DNA from: Diplonema papillatum
Taxonomy: Eukaryota; Euglenozoa; Diplonemea; Diplonemida; Diplonemidae
NCBI GenBank assembly: GCA_030068145.1
Contig: JAPJBO010000458.1
Location: 1-64,000, forward strand
Reading direction: 5' to 3'
DNA length: 64,000 bases
Below the pieces are notes generated by a model. It was not told the origin of the DNA and did not search any database. It saw only the letters and a list, made by a program, of their open reading frames with translations. Shown here in pieces: positions 29,741 to 40,166 of the stretch (position 1 is the first letter of the stretch; every line of letters starts with the position of its first letter). Made by a program: the position numbers and the translations under genes.

Positions 29741-30381
29741 TGACGGAGCACCAAAGAGGCTGCGCTCAGAACGAATGCAAGGGAAGACCACCAGCAATAG
29801 AGCCGCGCCCGCACCGAGTGCTGCCGGTCTCCCCAACACCGGCCGCAACACCTAGTTTTCCGCGATCTAAGATCCGGTCGTAGACGACGAAAGCAACTAA
29901 GAAGCGTGCACGCCGGTAGTTGCTTCTCTGCGGCGCCGTTGAACCCTTTGAAAATCAGGAGTGGGCAGAAGTCACATTCCACTCTGTTTTGGGGCTAATG
30001 TGCAGTTGTAGTCAAAGTAGCTCAGTACAGTTCGGGCGTTCCGACTCCGCAGTCGGCAGCATACGAGCTGGCTTGTCGGAGTAGTTAATGCAGAAGTGCT
30101 TCAACACAACGTGGGCGGCGCCGAAGCTTCACCAGCTTCGGCTGACACCATTTGCGCACTTAACCATGGTTAAGAAGACGAATGAAAGCATGGCCACAAA
30201 GATAGCTCAAAGCATCTGCAGAATAACACGAAAACCCTCCAGGAAAAATCCCATTTTCACAGTTCGTCCACTGGCCTCATGCGCGGGTCCCAGGGGCGAA
30301 GTGACCTTTGAATTGCGGCCTCCTATACACTACTAATTCAGGCGTTCAAAGGGAGGGAAGGCGCGCCAGTGCGTTGGGCTC
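29741..30381. other. Spacer, upstream region of GET1
   Basis: A short ATG frame at 30088-30336 (MQKCFNTTWAAPKLHQL) has no recognised homology. No repeat family identified. Confidence 0.35.
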
Positions 30382-33095
30382 ATGTTCGCTGTACATCTCA
30401 TCGTCATCGCGGTTCTGGTCGGCCACGCTCTGGACTGCCTGTGGCGGCGATGCGCTGATCGAGTATGCTTCTTTCGAAGATATCAGTGCCAGGGGTGCGT
30501 GGCTTCGCACACACGTGCCCTTATTAGTAAAAATACTCGGTGTAGCTGCTTCGACTCCGAATGGAAGGGAGGAAATATAGGAAATATAGAGGTAGAGGGG
30601 CAAATACAATACAAACACAATCTGTTTTGTTCTTCGCGTACACCACCGTGTGTTGTTTTCTCACTCAGGACTTTGACTGTTCTTTGTCGGGCAGCATCGT
30701 CGAGCATGTCCTTTCAAGCTGGCGCTTATGTAAAAGAAAAAGGCAAACCTACGTAATTCCTCGCCCAGAAACGAGCTGCACCCTCTCACTTTTCTCAACC
30801 CCCGCCATACTCAAGCCTCTACGGTCAACCGGAGACTTTAAAATACCGACCTTCTAATCCAAAAATAACGCTAGAAACGTCGAGCTGGAGCCAATCCAGA
30901 GTCGGACTATCGAACTACAGACAACCAGGCAACACTTCTTTCCGAAGCAGAGAACCCCTGCCTCAGCTGCCTCCGGGGTGGGCGAGTTTGACAACGACTT
31001 GCGAGTAGGCTTCATTACCCTGCGAACTGCCAGCTTTTCTTCTTGTCTTGCCAACGGGGAAAATGTGTTGTCAACAGAAAGAGTGCCAACACTACCACAC
31101 AGTAGCCAATTCACCAAATCCAATTACTTCTACAACGTGTTACGGGGTAAAGGCCGTGGGATTGCCCCCAAAACGTGTCACCAGACTGGCGGGCAGGACC
31201 CATAACGGACCCATAAAGGACCCATAAAGGACCCATAAAGGACCCATAAAGGACCCATAAAGGACCCATAAAGGACCCATAAAGGACCCAAAAGGACCCA
31301 TAAAGGACCCATAAAGGACCCATAAAGGACCCATAAAGGACCCATAAAGGACCCATAAAGGACCCATAAAGGACCCATAAAGGACCCATAAAGAACGTGC
31401 GCTCGGCTAAGGCCGGCGCGTGGCGAGACTGGAGGCAGCAGTTAAAGTTCGGGGAACAGTAAAGTTCGGGCGAAGCTAAGTTCGGGCAATGCTAAGTTCT
31501 GGTGAAGCTAAGTTCGAGTGATGCTAAGTTCGGGCGAAGCTAAGTTCGGGCGAAGCTAAGTTCTGGTGAAGCTAAGTTCGGGTGAAGCAAAGTTCGGGCG
31601 AAGCTATGTTCGGGCGAAACAAAGTTCGGGCGAAGCTAAGTTCGGGTGAAGCAAAGTTCGGGTGAAGCAAAGTTCGGGTGAGCAAAGTTCTGGTGAAGCT
31701 AAGTTCGGGCGAAACAAAGTTCGGGCGGAGCAAAGTTCGGGCGAAGCTAAGTTCGGGCGAAGCAAAGTTCTGGTGAAGCGAAGTTCGGGCGAAACAAAGT
31801 CCGGGCGAAGCTTAGTTCTGGGTGAAGCAAAGTTCGGGTGAAGTTCGGGCGAAGCTAAGTTCGGGTGAAGCAAAGTTCTGGTGAAGCAAAGTTCGGGCGA
31901 AGCTAAGTTCAGGCGAAACAAAGTTCTGGGGGAAGCAAAGTTCGGGCGAAGCAAAGTTCGGGTTCTGGTGGCAAGTTCGGCGCCAGTACCCGGGGGGGAG
32001 GCCCCCCCGGACCCCCCCCGACTCACCCGGGGTAAGCCAAATACCGCGAGATACTGAGAAACTCCGCAAAAAACGCAACTTTCGGGCACATTAGACCCCG
32101 AAACGCAACAAACCTCGAAAACCATCTTCGACCGGGAAAATGTCATGGGCGGGGTTCGAACCCGGGCCTACCGACCTGAAGGCCGACACCCGGTCACTCT
32201 GCCACCCGCATACCTTTCGGAAGGGTAAAAAAAAGCTTGCTCCGCACTTTTATCTAGTCCAAAAACAATACACTTTTCGCAACTTAGAAAAGCCGGGTTG
32301 GCTCGAATAGAGGCTATTCACATTGCATGTTCATAGGACCTCCAGTCTCGAAGGACCCATAAAGGACCCATAAAGGACCCGTAAAGGAACCATAAAGGAC
32401 CCATAAAGGACCCATAAAGGACCCATAAAGGACCCATAAAGGACCCATAAAGGACCCATAAAGGACCCGTAAAGGACCCGGAAAGGACCCATAAAGGACC
32501 CATAAAGGACCCATAAAGGACCCATACAGAACCCATAACGAACCCATAACGAACCCATAAAAGGACCCATAGAAGGATCCAGTGAAAGGACCCGTGCAAG
32601 GACCATGAAAGGACCCATAAAGAACCCATCAAGGACCTATAAAAGGACGAGACTTTAAAACCCCGGATCTCTAAGCGAACTCACACTTTAAAAGCACCTC
32701 AGGTCGTATTCGCGTCTGCGACGCGGCTCCAACGGGAGATTTCGGCCCTCCGGCACCAGGCCGCCGAGCTCAACGCACCCAGCACGTTCGCACGCAGTTC
32801 GAAGCTGGAGCGGGAGGCGGCCTCGAAGGAAGCGGAGCTGCACGTCCTGCAGCAGGCCATACCGCGGTGGCGCGCGTGGGTTCCGGACGGGGGTTCGGTC
32901 GCCCTGCGCTACGGCCCGCTGGCGGGGGCTGCCGCGTACGCAGCCTCGGCGGGCTCAGTCGCAGCGGCGGCGGACATTCCCGTCGACTGGCTGGCCCTGC
33001 GGCCGTGGGGCGGGGGTGTTGGCATTTTCGAGAGTGCGGTCTTGTCCGTGCTGGCCCTCCGCGGTTTCAACAAGGCCGTCTTGCGCCACGTGTAG
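30382..33095 (+). CDS. GET1: GET1/WRB-like tail-anchored protein insertion receptor subunit (two exons)
   Basis: Exon 1 (30382-30462) encodes MFAVHLIVIAVLVGHALDCL followed by WRRCADR, an N-terminal membrane segment; donor CGA|GTATGC. Exon 2 (32703-33095) starts after GCACCTCAG in the same phase (0) and gives 130 more residues, 157 in total. Residues 28-75 form the cytosolic coiled coil that characterises GET1/WRB: LQREISALRHQAAELNAPST then FARSSKLEREAASKE, with the family hallmark LN.PSTF. Two hydrophobic C-terminal segments follow (AYAASAGSVAAAADIPVDW; FESAVLSVLALRGF) and an FNKAVLRHV tail. GET1 with GET2/CAML forms the ER receptor for GET3 carrying tail-anchored proteins. The 2.2-kb intron is built from repeats, and a broken copy of the 3' end follows. 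Exon 2 assignment is strong; exon 1 rests on phase, topology and position. Confidence 0.75.
30529..30738 (+). mobile_element. Interspersed element B, copy 5 (in GET1 intron, sense)
   Basis: AAAAATACTCGGTGTAGCTG to GCTGGCGCTTATGTAAAAG. Has an internal deletion of about 80 bp relative to other copies (joined at ACTTTGAC|TGTTCTTTG). Confidence 0.75.
31196..31395. repeat. 11-bp minisatellite (GGACCCATAAA), array 1
   Basis: About 17 units, one lacking a T. In the GET1 intron; the same unit forms array 2 at 32345-32640. Confidence 0.95.
31447..31975. repeat. 16-bp minisatellite (AAGTTCGGGCGAAGCT)
   Basis: About 32 units with variants (GGGTGAAGCA, CTGGTGAAGC, GGGCGAAACA). Between the two 11-bp arrays in the GET1 intron. 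Confidence 0.95.
32141..32216 (-). tRNA. tRNA-like / tRNA-derived sequence (probably not functional)
   Basis: The minus strand has an A-box-like TGGCAGAGTGACCGG and a perfect B-box GGGTTCGAACCCC at tRNA-like spacing, with a T-loop TTCGAAC. The acceptor arms do not pair well and the anticodon stem gives a 4-nt rather than a 7-nt loop, so I read it as a decayed tRNA or a tRNA-derived SINE head within the GET1 intron. Confidence 0.4.
32345..32640. repeat. 11-bp minisatellite (GGACCCATAAA), array 2
   Basis: About 26 units, degenerating towards the 3' end (GAACCCATAAC, GGACCCGTGCA). Confidence 0.95.
32646..32695 (+). repeat. Family C core ending at the GET1 splice acceptor
   Basis: GAGACTTTAAAACCCCGG, ATCTCTAAGCGAACTCAC, ACTTTAAAAGCACCTCAG|. 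The acceptor AG is about 10 bp past the core, the same geometry as at Tubby exon 3. Confidence 0.75.
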
Positions 33096-33159
33096 AGCCG
33101 AAGCTGTCCTGCGTCTGCCGGAGTCACGAGAACGTGGCTGAACTCGATATGCAGCAGCA

Positions 33160-33334
33160 AGTGTAGTGTGGTACTCATTTGCGTGTAAATGACTCCCAAC
33201 TAGCGCAACGGGGCATAGCTGTGCAGCAACGATCTGTTACGATAGACTGCACAAGCGGCCACCGACTATCTCGTTGTACGCGTCGTGTCATGCTGCAGTC
33301 GCTTCTTGTTGCCCCGTGCACCGTTTGTCTCCGG
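33160..33334 (+). repeat. GET1 3'-flank repeat, first copy
   Basis: TGTAGTGTGGTACTCATTTG, ACTAGCGCAAC, GATAGACTGCACAAG, CGTCGTGTCATGC, GTCGCTTCTTGTTGCCCCG. Repeated at 33615-33795 after the broken gene copy. Confidence 0.8.
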
Positions 33335-33614
33335 TGCGCGTTTCGAAGGAAGCGGAGCTGCAGGGTCTGCAGCAGGCCACGCCGCGGCGGGGGCGGCCGC
33401 GTACGCAGTCTCAGCTGGCTCGGTCGCGGCGGACGTTACCGCTGACTGGCTGGCCCTACGGCCCTGGGGCGGGGGTGTTGGGCATTTTTGAGAGCGCGGT
33501 TTTGTCCGTGCTGGCCCTTCGCGGTTTCAACAAGGCCGTCCTGCACCACGTGTAGAGCCGAAGCCCTGTCCTGCGTCTGCCGGAGTCACGAGAACGTGGT
33601 TGGGGTTGATATGC
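33335..33614 (+). pseudogene. 3'-end copy of GET1, frameshifted
   Basis: Restarts at GAAGGAAGCGGAGCTGCAG (coiled-coil end), with deletions through GGGGGCGGCCGCGTACGC, then DWLALRPWGGGVG-type coding with an extra G (GTTGGGCATTTTTGAG), and the same end codons and stop. The 3' flank is also repeated. Confidence 0.85.
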
Positions 33615-33795
33615 AATAACATGTGTAGTGTGGTAGTCATTTGCAAAGGATTCCCAACTAGCACAACAAAGGCTATATGCAGCAACAATCTGTGACGATA
33701 GACTGCACAAGTCGCTACCGTCGTTGTACCCGTCGTGTCATGCTTCAGTCGCTTCTTGTTGCCCCGTGTGCCGTTTGTCTCCGGTGCGCGTCTCA

Positions 33796-34106
33796 CGTCC
33801 GTTGTGAAGACTGACAATCCCGAAGACCCGCCTGAATCGGCGCACTGGATCCTAAAAGAAAATGAAGGGGTCTCACGACGAAAATCAGTCTACCACCGAT
33901 TCTGCAAGATTGGCGATGCAGCATGTCGTCACATGGGAATAGTGGGTGTGGTGGAAGCCGGGGTCACTGGCTGAAAACCGCCAAAGGTTGTAATTTGCTA
34001 TGAGTTGACTTCGGACCACTTGGCATCTTCGTGTAAACCGCCAACGTTGACGTTGTGCCGAAAGTTGCCAGGGTTGACCTAGCCCCGCTTTCCTCCGGTT
34101 TCAACA
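33796..34106. other. Spacer, nothing recognised
   Basis: No supported feature. Confidence 0.4.
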
Positions 34107-34335
34107 AAGCAGCTGCTTAGTAGGAAATACTTGAGGAGGCTGCCAGCTGCAAAAGATCAAAGGAGGTAAATGTGCTGTAGCCCACACGAAACACAGGTGA
34201 ATCTGGGTTTAGTGGCGGGCGTAAGCGTTCAACAAAAGAGACCCATTTTGTAGTTTCTAGCCTCCTTCGAAGTAAGCACAAGGCAGCCCCTCGAGTATTT
34301 TACATAAACGCCAGCTTGGAAGGAAATGCTCGACC
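34107..34335 (-). mobile_element. Interspersed element A copy 7 joined to a 35-bp element B scrap
   Basis: AAGCAGCTGCTTAGTAGG to CAGCCCCTCGAGTATTT (A), then ACATAAACGCCAGCTTGG and AATGCTCGACCAGG (B), the same A-B junction as at 23410. Confidence 0.75.
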
Positions 34336-35696
<1,361 letters not shown>

Positions 35697-37330
35697 ATGC
35701 GGGGGTGTGCGCATGGAGTGGATGGAAGCGTCACCCGACACCTTCTGCAAACGCCGGATAGTGGCATCACTGGATACCAGCAAGGAATGTTGAGGTCCAT
35801 TATCGCAGGGGCAGTATCCACGACAGGCCGCACAGGGCAGAGAAGGCCCTGCCCGTATTGTAACGACGAAGAGGGGGACACGGTGGCGCACCTATGGTGG
35901 ATGTGTGAGGCATGGAAGGATGTGCGGGAAGAGCACGGCATGGTCACCACAGACAGGACAACGTGGCCAACCTGCCTTAGCATGTGCGGAATAGCGCTTC
36001 TCTACAGGCATGGGGTCGATGCGGCAGCGCAGCCGATCCCCCTGGATCATGTACGAGCGTGTGCTTTCGTCGGAAACCTGCAGCGTTTCTTCCTTGCAGT
36101 ACTGCGTGCTCGTCAAATACGCGACGACAGAGCACAAGAGACGTCACGCCACCACCGCTTAGCCCAATATCCATGGGGATGGACGACACCGTGCCCGAGA
36201 AGGATATCCATGCCGACAATCGAAGTGGGGACGGTTTCGCAGCAATGGAAGCAGACTGAGGCGCTCTGGAAGGCGCTACACTGGTGGATCGGCAAGTTGT
36301 GCTGGGCACATATCGGATCCGAACACACGGTGACGTTCTTAGAGCTAGCCGTCGACTTTGAGCTCACGACGGGAGAACGGCTGCCGGACGTGTCGGATCG
36401 GCGAATCCAGCCACCCACAATGCGGAAGACCAAAACAACGACAGCCCGGGAGATCCTCCCACCAAGCGAAGCGCAGTCGGGCTTGTGTCTGTACTTCGAT
36501 GGCGGGTCGAGGCAAAACGGCACCGCGTTGGCTGTGGCAGGTGCTGGCGCGGTTGTATACGAAGATGGGAAGAAGATCGCGGAGGTCATCGTCCCCCTAG
36601 GCCGAACGACCAACAACGTGGCAGAGTTTAGCGCTCTGGTCGGGGGCTTGCACTTGCTCGGGGAGCAGCCCCCGAGCGTGCAAGGACCCGTACGGTCCGA
36701 GGTGATTCGAAGGTAGTGATGAAGAAGACAGCGCACTGCAAGCCGATCCTGCGGCCGTACCTCCTGCAGGCGACGGCGTCCATGGGAGCCCTCGCGCCAC
36801 GGTTCAATATCAACCTGGAGCATGTCGCGCGTGACCGCAACACCGACGCCGACAACGCGGCGATGGGCCAGGTGCAAGCGCAGACATCTGGAGAGGTGAG
36901 CACCATCATGGCGCAGTACGAAGCGTACAGACGGAGTGCGCTGGCAAAGGCCCGAACCCTGCACACGCTAGCAAACACGGCCGCGCGGATTTACGGCACA
37001 GCCTGGCACCCTGGACGCGTTGCGAACGTGACGAGCGCTACGGCCTTGGGCGGTGGGGTAATGCAGGGCGTATCGTGCCGAGCCGTGCTCTCACCGCAGA
37101 CGGAGGCAGTGCTACGATCGATGAGCCGGGGCGCATCCGACACGGAAGGAACAACCCCGAATCCGTTTGTCAAGGCCCACGAAAGGTGGGCAGCCAGTAT
37201 CCAACCCGAGCGATACTACGAGGCGACCTGGAAGGAAACAGCAGAGTGGAAGGGGAGAGGACGAGAAGACCCTCCCAGTCAACGATCTCACCCGCCAACG
37301 AGACGGAATGTCAATGCGGCGATGTACTAA
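35697..37330 (+). pseudogene. LINE-type retrotransposon 3' fragment: zinc knuckle and RNase H, frameshifted
   Basis: The first frame (35697-36716) has LINE-type thumb/C-terminal sequence (GMLRSIIAGAVSTTGRT), a zinc knuckle CPYCNDEEGDTVAHLWWMC, and the start of an RNase H domain: LYFDGGSRQNG (first Asp) and NNVAEFSALVGGL (Glu). A single frameshift near 36680-36710 moves the rest (VRGDSKVV with the third acidic residue; HVARDRNTDADNAAM with the last Asp) to another frame, ending at 37330. All four RNase H catalytic acids are present, so decay is recent. The reverse transcriptase and endonuclease are missing: a 5'-truncated insertion. RNase H plus zinc knuckle is typical of I/Tad-like and related LINE clades; the exact clade needs a search. 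Confidence 0.8.
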
Positions 37331-37612
37331 GCATGACGCCCCGCGCTGCACCACATGTACGAGAAGGCGAATACCCCCGGACACCAGCAACATGCAAATC
37401 ACGAAGAAGGAAACCAATGCCAGTCGAGGCTGCATTTCCGTGTACGTCGCAACCACCGGCTGGTGCATCAGCAGTAACGTAGGTGCATTGCGCAACTGGG
37501 CTAGACTCCGCTCAGGGGTTACCCATTACTGAGATCACGCACACACACACACACACAAGCACACTGCACACTGGGCTAGACTCCGCTCAGGTTTTACCCA
37601 TTACTGGGATCA
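37331..37612 (+). mobile_element. LINE 3'-UTR and AC-rich end
   Basis: CAGCAACATGCAAATCACG ... CTGGGCTAGACTCCGCTCAG ... ACACACACACACAAGCAC, twice in tandem. Corresponds to 35428-35696, suggesting two head-to-tail truncated copies. Confidence 0.7.
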
Positions 37613-37745
37613 CACATACAAGCACACGTACTGCCACTACCGCAGATACGATACGCACGGTAGTATACGATACCTTACAAGAACCTTTACGACAATGGTC
37701 ACCCGGAGACTTTAAAACCCCCGAATCTCTAAGCGAACGTACACC
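37613..37745 (+). repeat. Family C, full copy
   Basis: CAAGCACACGTACTGCC, CAGATACGATACGCAC, TATACGATACCTTAC, AATGGTCACCCGGAGAC, AAGCGAACGTACACCCT. Confidence 0.8.
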
Positions 37746-37945
37746 CTACTGACGATTCCACGTCTACTATACCAATGGTACGGGCCGAGGATTGGTGTGG
37801 AGCCGCATGTTGCCCTGAGTCTGCGGGAGTCAAGGGAAAAGTGGCGGAAGCCGACCGCCCTTGTTGCGAAGTCTGTGGGCGGCTGAAAGCCGCCGGAGTT
37901 GCAAAAGTCTGCCAAAGCCGACTCGGCGCCGCGCGGCGCCTTGCG

Positions 37946-38012
37946 ATGCATCGTGGCAATTCCACAAAGGCAAACGAACGCTCTCCGGGAATGTATCGGT
38001 TGGTCGGGTAGG
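37946..38012 (-). repeat. Family J dispersed repeat (inverted relative to 61545)
   Basis: Reverse complement of 61540-61606: CCAACCGATACATTCC, GGAGAGCGTTCGTTTGCC, TTTGTGGAATTGCCACG. Confidence 0.75.
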
Positions 38013-38884
38013 AATTTCTTTTAGCTAACAGAACATTGCACCAAAAGATTCCCTCCTGTAGTGTGGTAGTCATTTGCAAAGGACTCCCTAAGGAAGGATG
38101 CGAAAAACACTGAAACCAGAAAGTTGTGATAGCACCGGAATAGGTTTGCATAGCACCTCGGTGTACCGCTGCTACATGGTCCGTAGGTATGCTATGCATA
38201 CCACCTACACCTGCATAGCTACGTAGTATCTTCCTCTGCGAGTACGTACGCACTGCGTAGTGGTATACCACACCCCGCAGCAGTAGCACTACACAGCAGG
38301 GATGGATGTGCTTGATGCGACTCTGCTCGTCGAGGAAATACGGGACTCTCACCCTCTGTGGATACCGCATTCCAGGTGACTTACCTCGACGCCAGTTGTG
38401 TCCACAAGCAGCTTGCGCCACATTCCGGATATCCGTAGAACACCGGTTCAGGCTTGACACATACGTGCAGGACGGAGAGTCCCCGATCGAAGGACGTCTA
38501 GCTTTTGGATTGGTATGCGTTGACGAGCGAAACCCGAAGAACGAGGTCCGCACACCACGGGCGAAAGAAGCACCAAGCGGTGCGTCCGAGTAATGCCCGC
38601 AAGCCGAACACGAACGCCATGTGGTCAGAATAGGGCGACCTCCCTCCACGACCCCTTTCCCTTCCTGTTCCCCGCCGGGGAAGGAAGACAAATAAAGAGG
38701 AAAACGTGCATAAACAACAAAAAAAAAAAAACGATCGTGTCCTGACGGCAAGCGATGGACGACATGTTCTATGCTACGAACCCGAAGCCAACCCCACGCG
38801 AGCTTTTGGACAGAGTGATGTAACCTACGACAAATTTTGGATGAATTTGCAGCCCGCAACACAGCAGTCATATTGTCTGCATGC
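38013..38884. other. Spacer with short inverted repeats
   Basis: 38058-38090 carries the TGTAGTGTGGTAGTCATTTG motif. 38155-38300 is rich in CTACGTAG/TGCATA palindromes. No gene supported. Confidence 0.4.
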
Positions 38885-39604
38885 GCGCGAGTTCGCAATC
38901 AGGAGCCCAGCGGAAAGCCAACTGAATGGGCCACTTGGCCAATGCACGAGATCAAGTCTAGCACGAAGATGCGAGGATACAACTAACATTTCCCGTTTTC
39001 ACATTTCTTTTGACCCCACAATTCCAGTCACCACAAGCACGCCCGCTAGGCTGAACTTCACAAACAAACAAAAGGTCGAAATAAACCAATCTGAACACCC
39101 ATTCGGGATCGTCGGAAACACAAAAAAAGGAGGAAAACAAACAAAGAAGAGAGAAGATTGTCAAAGATGGGGGACGAACTGCAGCGCGTCATTCAGTAAC
39201 GCGTGGCCAGGATGCGGCAGCAGGCCCTGCGGGGGGTGGGCGGGGCCGGCTCCCGGCATCGTGCGGACGATGGGGACGCCGTCCTCGGCGTTCACGCCGA
39301 GCATCCCGGCCAAGGCGTCGGGCAACGACGAAGACGTGCGTGAGTTCGCTATCAGCAGCCCAGCGGAGAGCCAACACAATGGGCCACTTGGCTAATGCAC
39401 GAGATCAAGTCTAGCTCGAAGATACGAGGATACAACTATCTTTTTCTTGTGACCCCACCAATTCCAATCACCAACAAGCACGCACGCTAAGCTGTCTTCA
39501 CAAACAAACAAAAGGTCGAAATAAACCAATCTGAACCCCCATTCGGGGTCGTCGGAAACACAGAAAAGGCGGAAAAAAAAACAAAGAAGAGAGAAGATCG
39601 TCAA
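38885..39604 (+). pseudogene. 5'-end copy 1 of the Tubby gene (leader plus broken exon 1)
   Basis: Leader motifs (AGGTCGAAATAAACCAATC, CCATTCGGGATCGTCGG) then an ATG at 39168 with exon 1 sequence that stops after 9 codons at CAGTAACGCG, where other copies read CAGGAACGCG. Exon-like sequence continues to about 39330, then joins the next leader. Confidence 0.85.
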
Positions 39605-40082
39605 AGATGGGGGACGAACTACAGTGCGTCATGCAGGAACGCGTGGCCAGGATGCGGCAGCAGGCCCTCCAGGAGGCGGGCGGGGCCGGCTCCCGGCATC
39701 GTGCGGACTACGGGGACGCCGTCCCCGGCGTTTACGCAAGACGTGCGCGAGTTCGCTATCAGCAGAGCCAACAGAATGGGCCACTTGGCTAATGCACGAG
39801 ATCAAGTCTAGCTCGAATATACGAGGATACAACTATCTTTTAGAGTGCCAACGCTACCCTTTCTATAGCGTACATATAAAAGGTGTCACGGGATAAGCCG
39901 GCAGCCGCTGCTAAACGGCTTATCACGTGGGCAGCCCTGAGATTACCCTCTCAAGTGACACCACCAACAGAATGGGCCACTAGGCTAATGCACGAGATCA
40001 AGTCTAGCTCGAAGATACGAAGATACAACTATCTTTTTCTTGTGACCCCACCAATTCCTATCACCAACAAACACGCACGCTA
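39605..40082 (+). pseudogene. 5'-end copy 2 of the Tubby gene (truncated exon 1)
   Basis: An ATG at 39607 opens an exon 1 copy that shifts frame after ~20 codons (insertion at GCCCTCCAGGAGG) and has a deletion before GAAGACGTGCGCGAG, joining straight into leader sequence. A family D mini-element (39876-39958) is inserted in the following leader. Confidence 0.85.
39876..39958. mobile_element. Family D mini-element
   Basis: 83 bp with inverted ends GGTGTCAC / GTGACACC and an internal inverted pair GGATAAGCC / GGCTTATC around GGCAGCCGCTGCTAAA. Related to the longer family D copies at 48943 and 58726. Confidence 0.55.
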
Positions 40083-40166
40083 AGCTGAACTTCACAAACA
40101 AACAAAAGGTCGAAATAAACCAATCTGTACGTCCATTCGGGATCGTCAGAGAGAAGATCGTCAAAG
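40080..40166 (+). promoter_or_regulatory. Tubby 5' leader motif
   Basis: TAAGCTGAACTTCACAAAC, AAAAGGTCGAAATAAACC, AATCTGTACGTCCATTCGGG, then AGAAGATCGTCAAAG|ATG. Present in front of all three exon 1 copies and, diverged, before the MAPR gene and at 56141. Confidence 0.45.

Noticed and set aside
31111-31389. Repetitive Gly-Pro-Leu-Trp-Val frames on the minus strand
   Set aside because: Translation of the 11-bp satellite; open only because the unit lacks stops in one orientation. The same applies at 32314-32632.
32141-32216. Functional tRNA gene
   Set aside because: A- and B-box are good, but the acceptor stem and anticodon loop do not form; kept only as tRNA-like.
37729-38898. 389-codon minus-strand frame
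   Set aside because: Crosses family C and J repeats and palindromic spacer sequence, with no recognisable domain; judged a chance frame.
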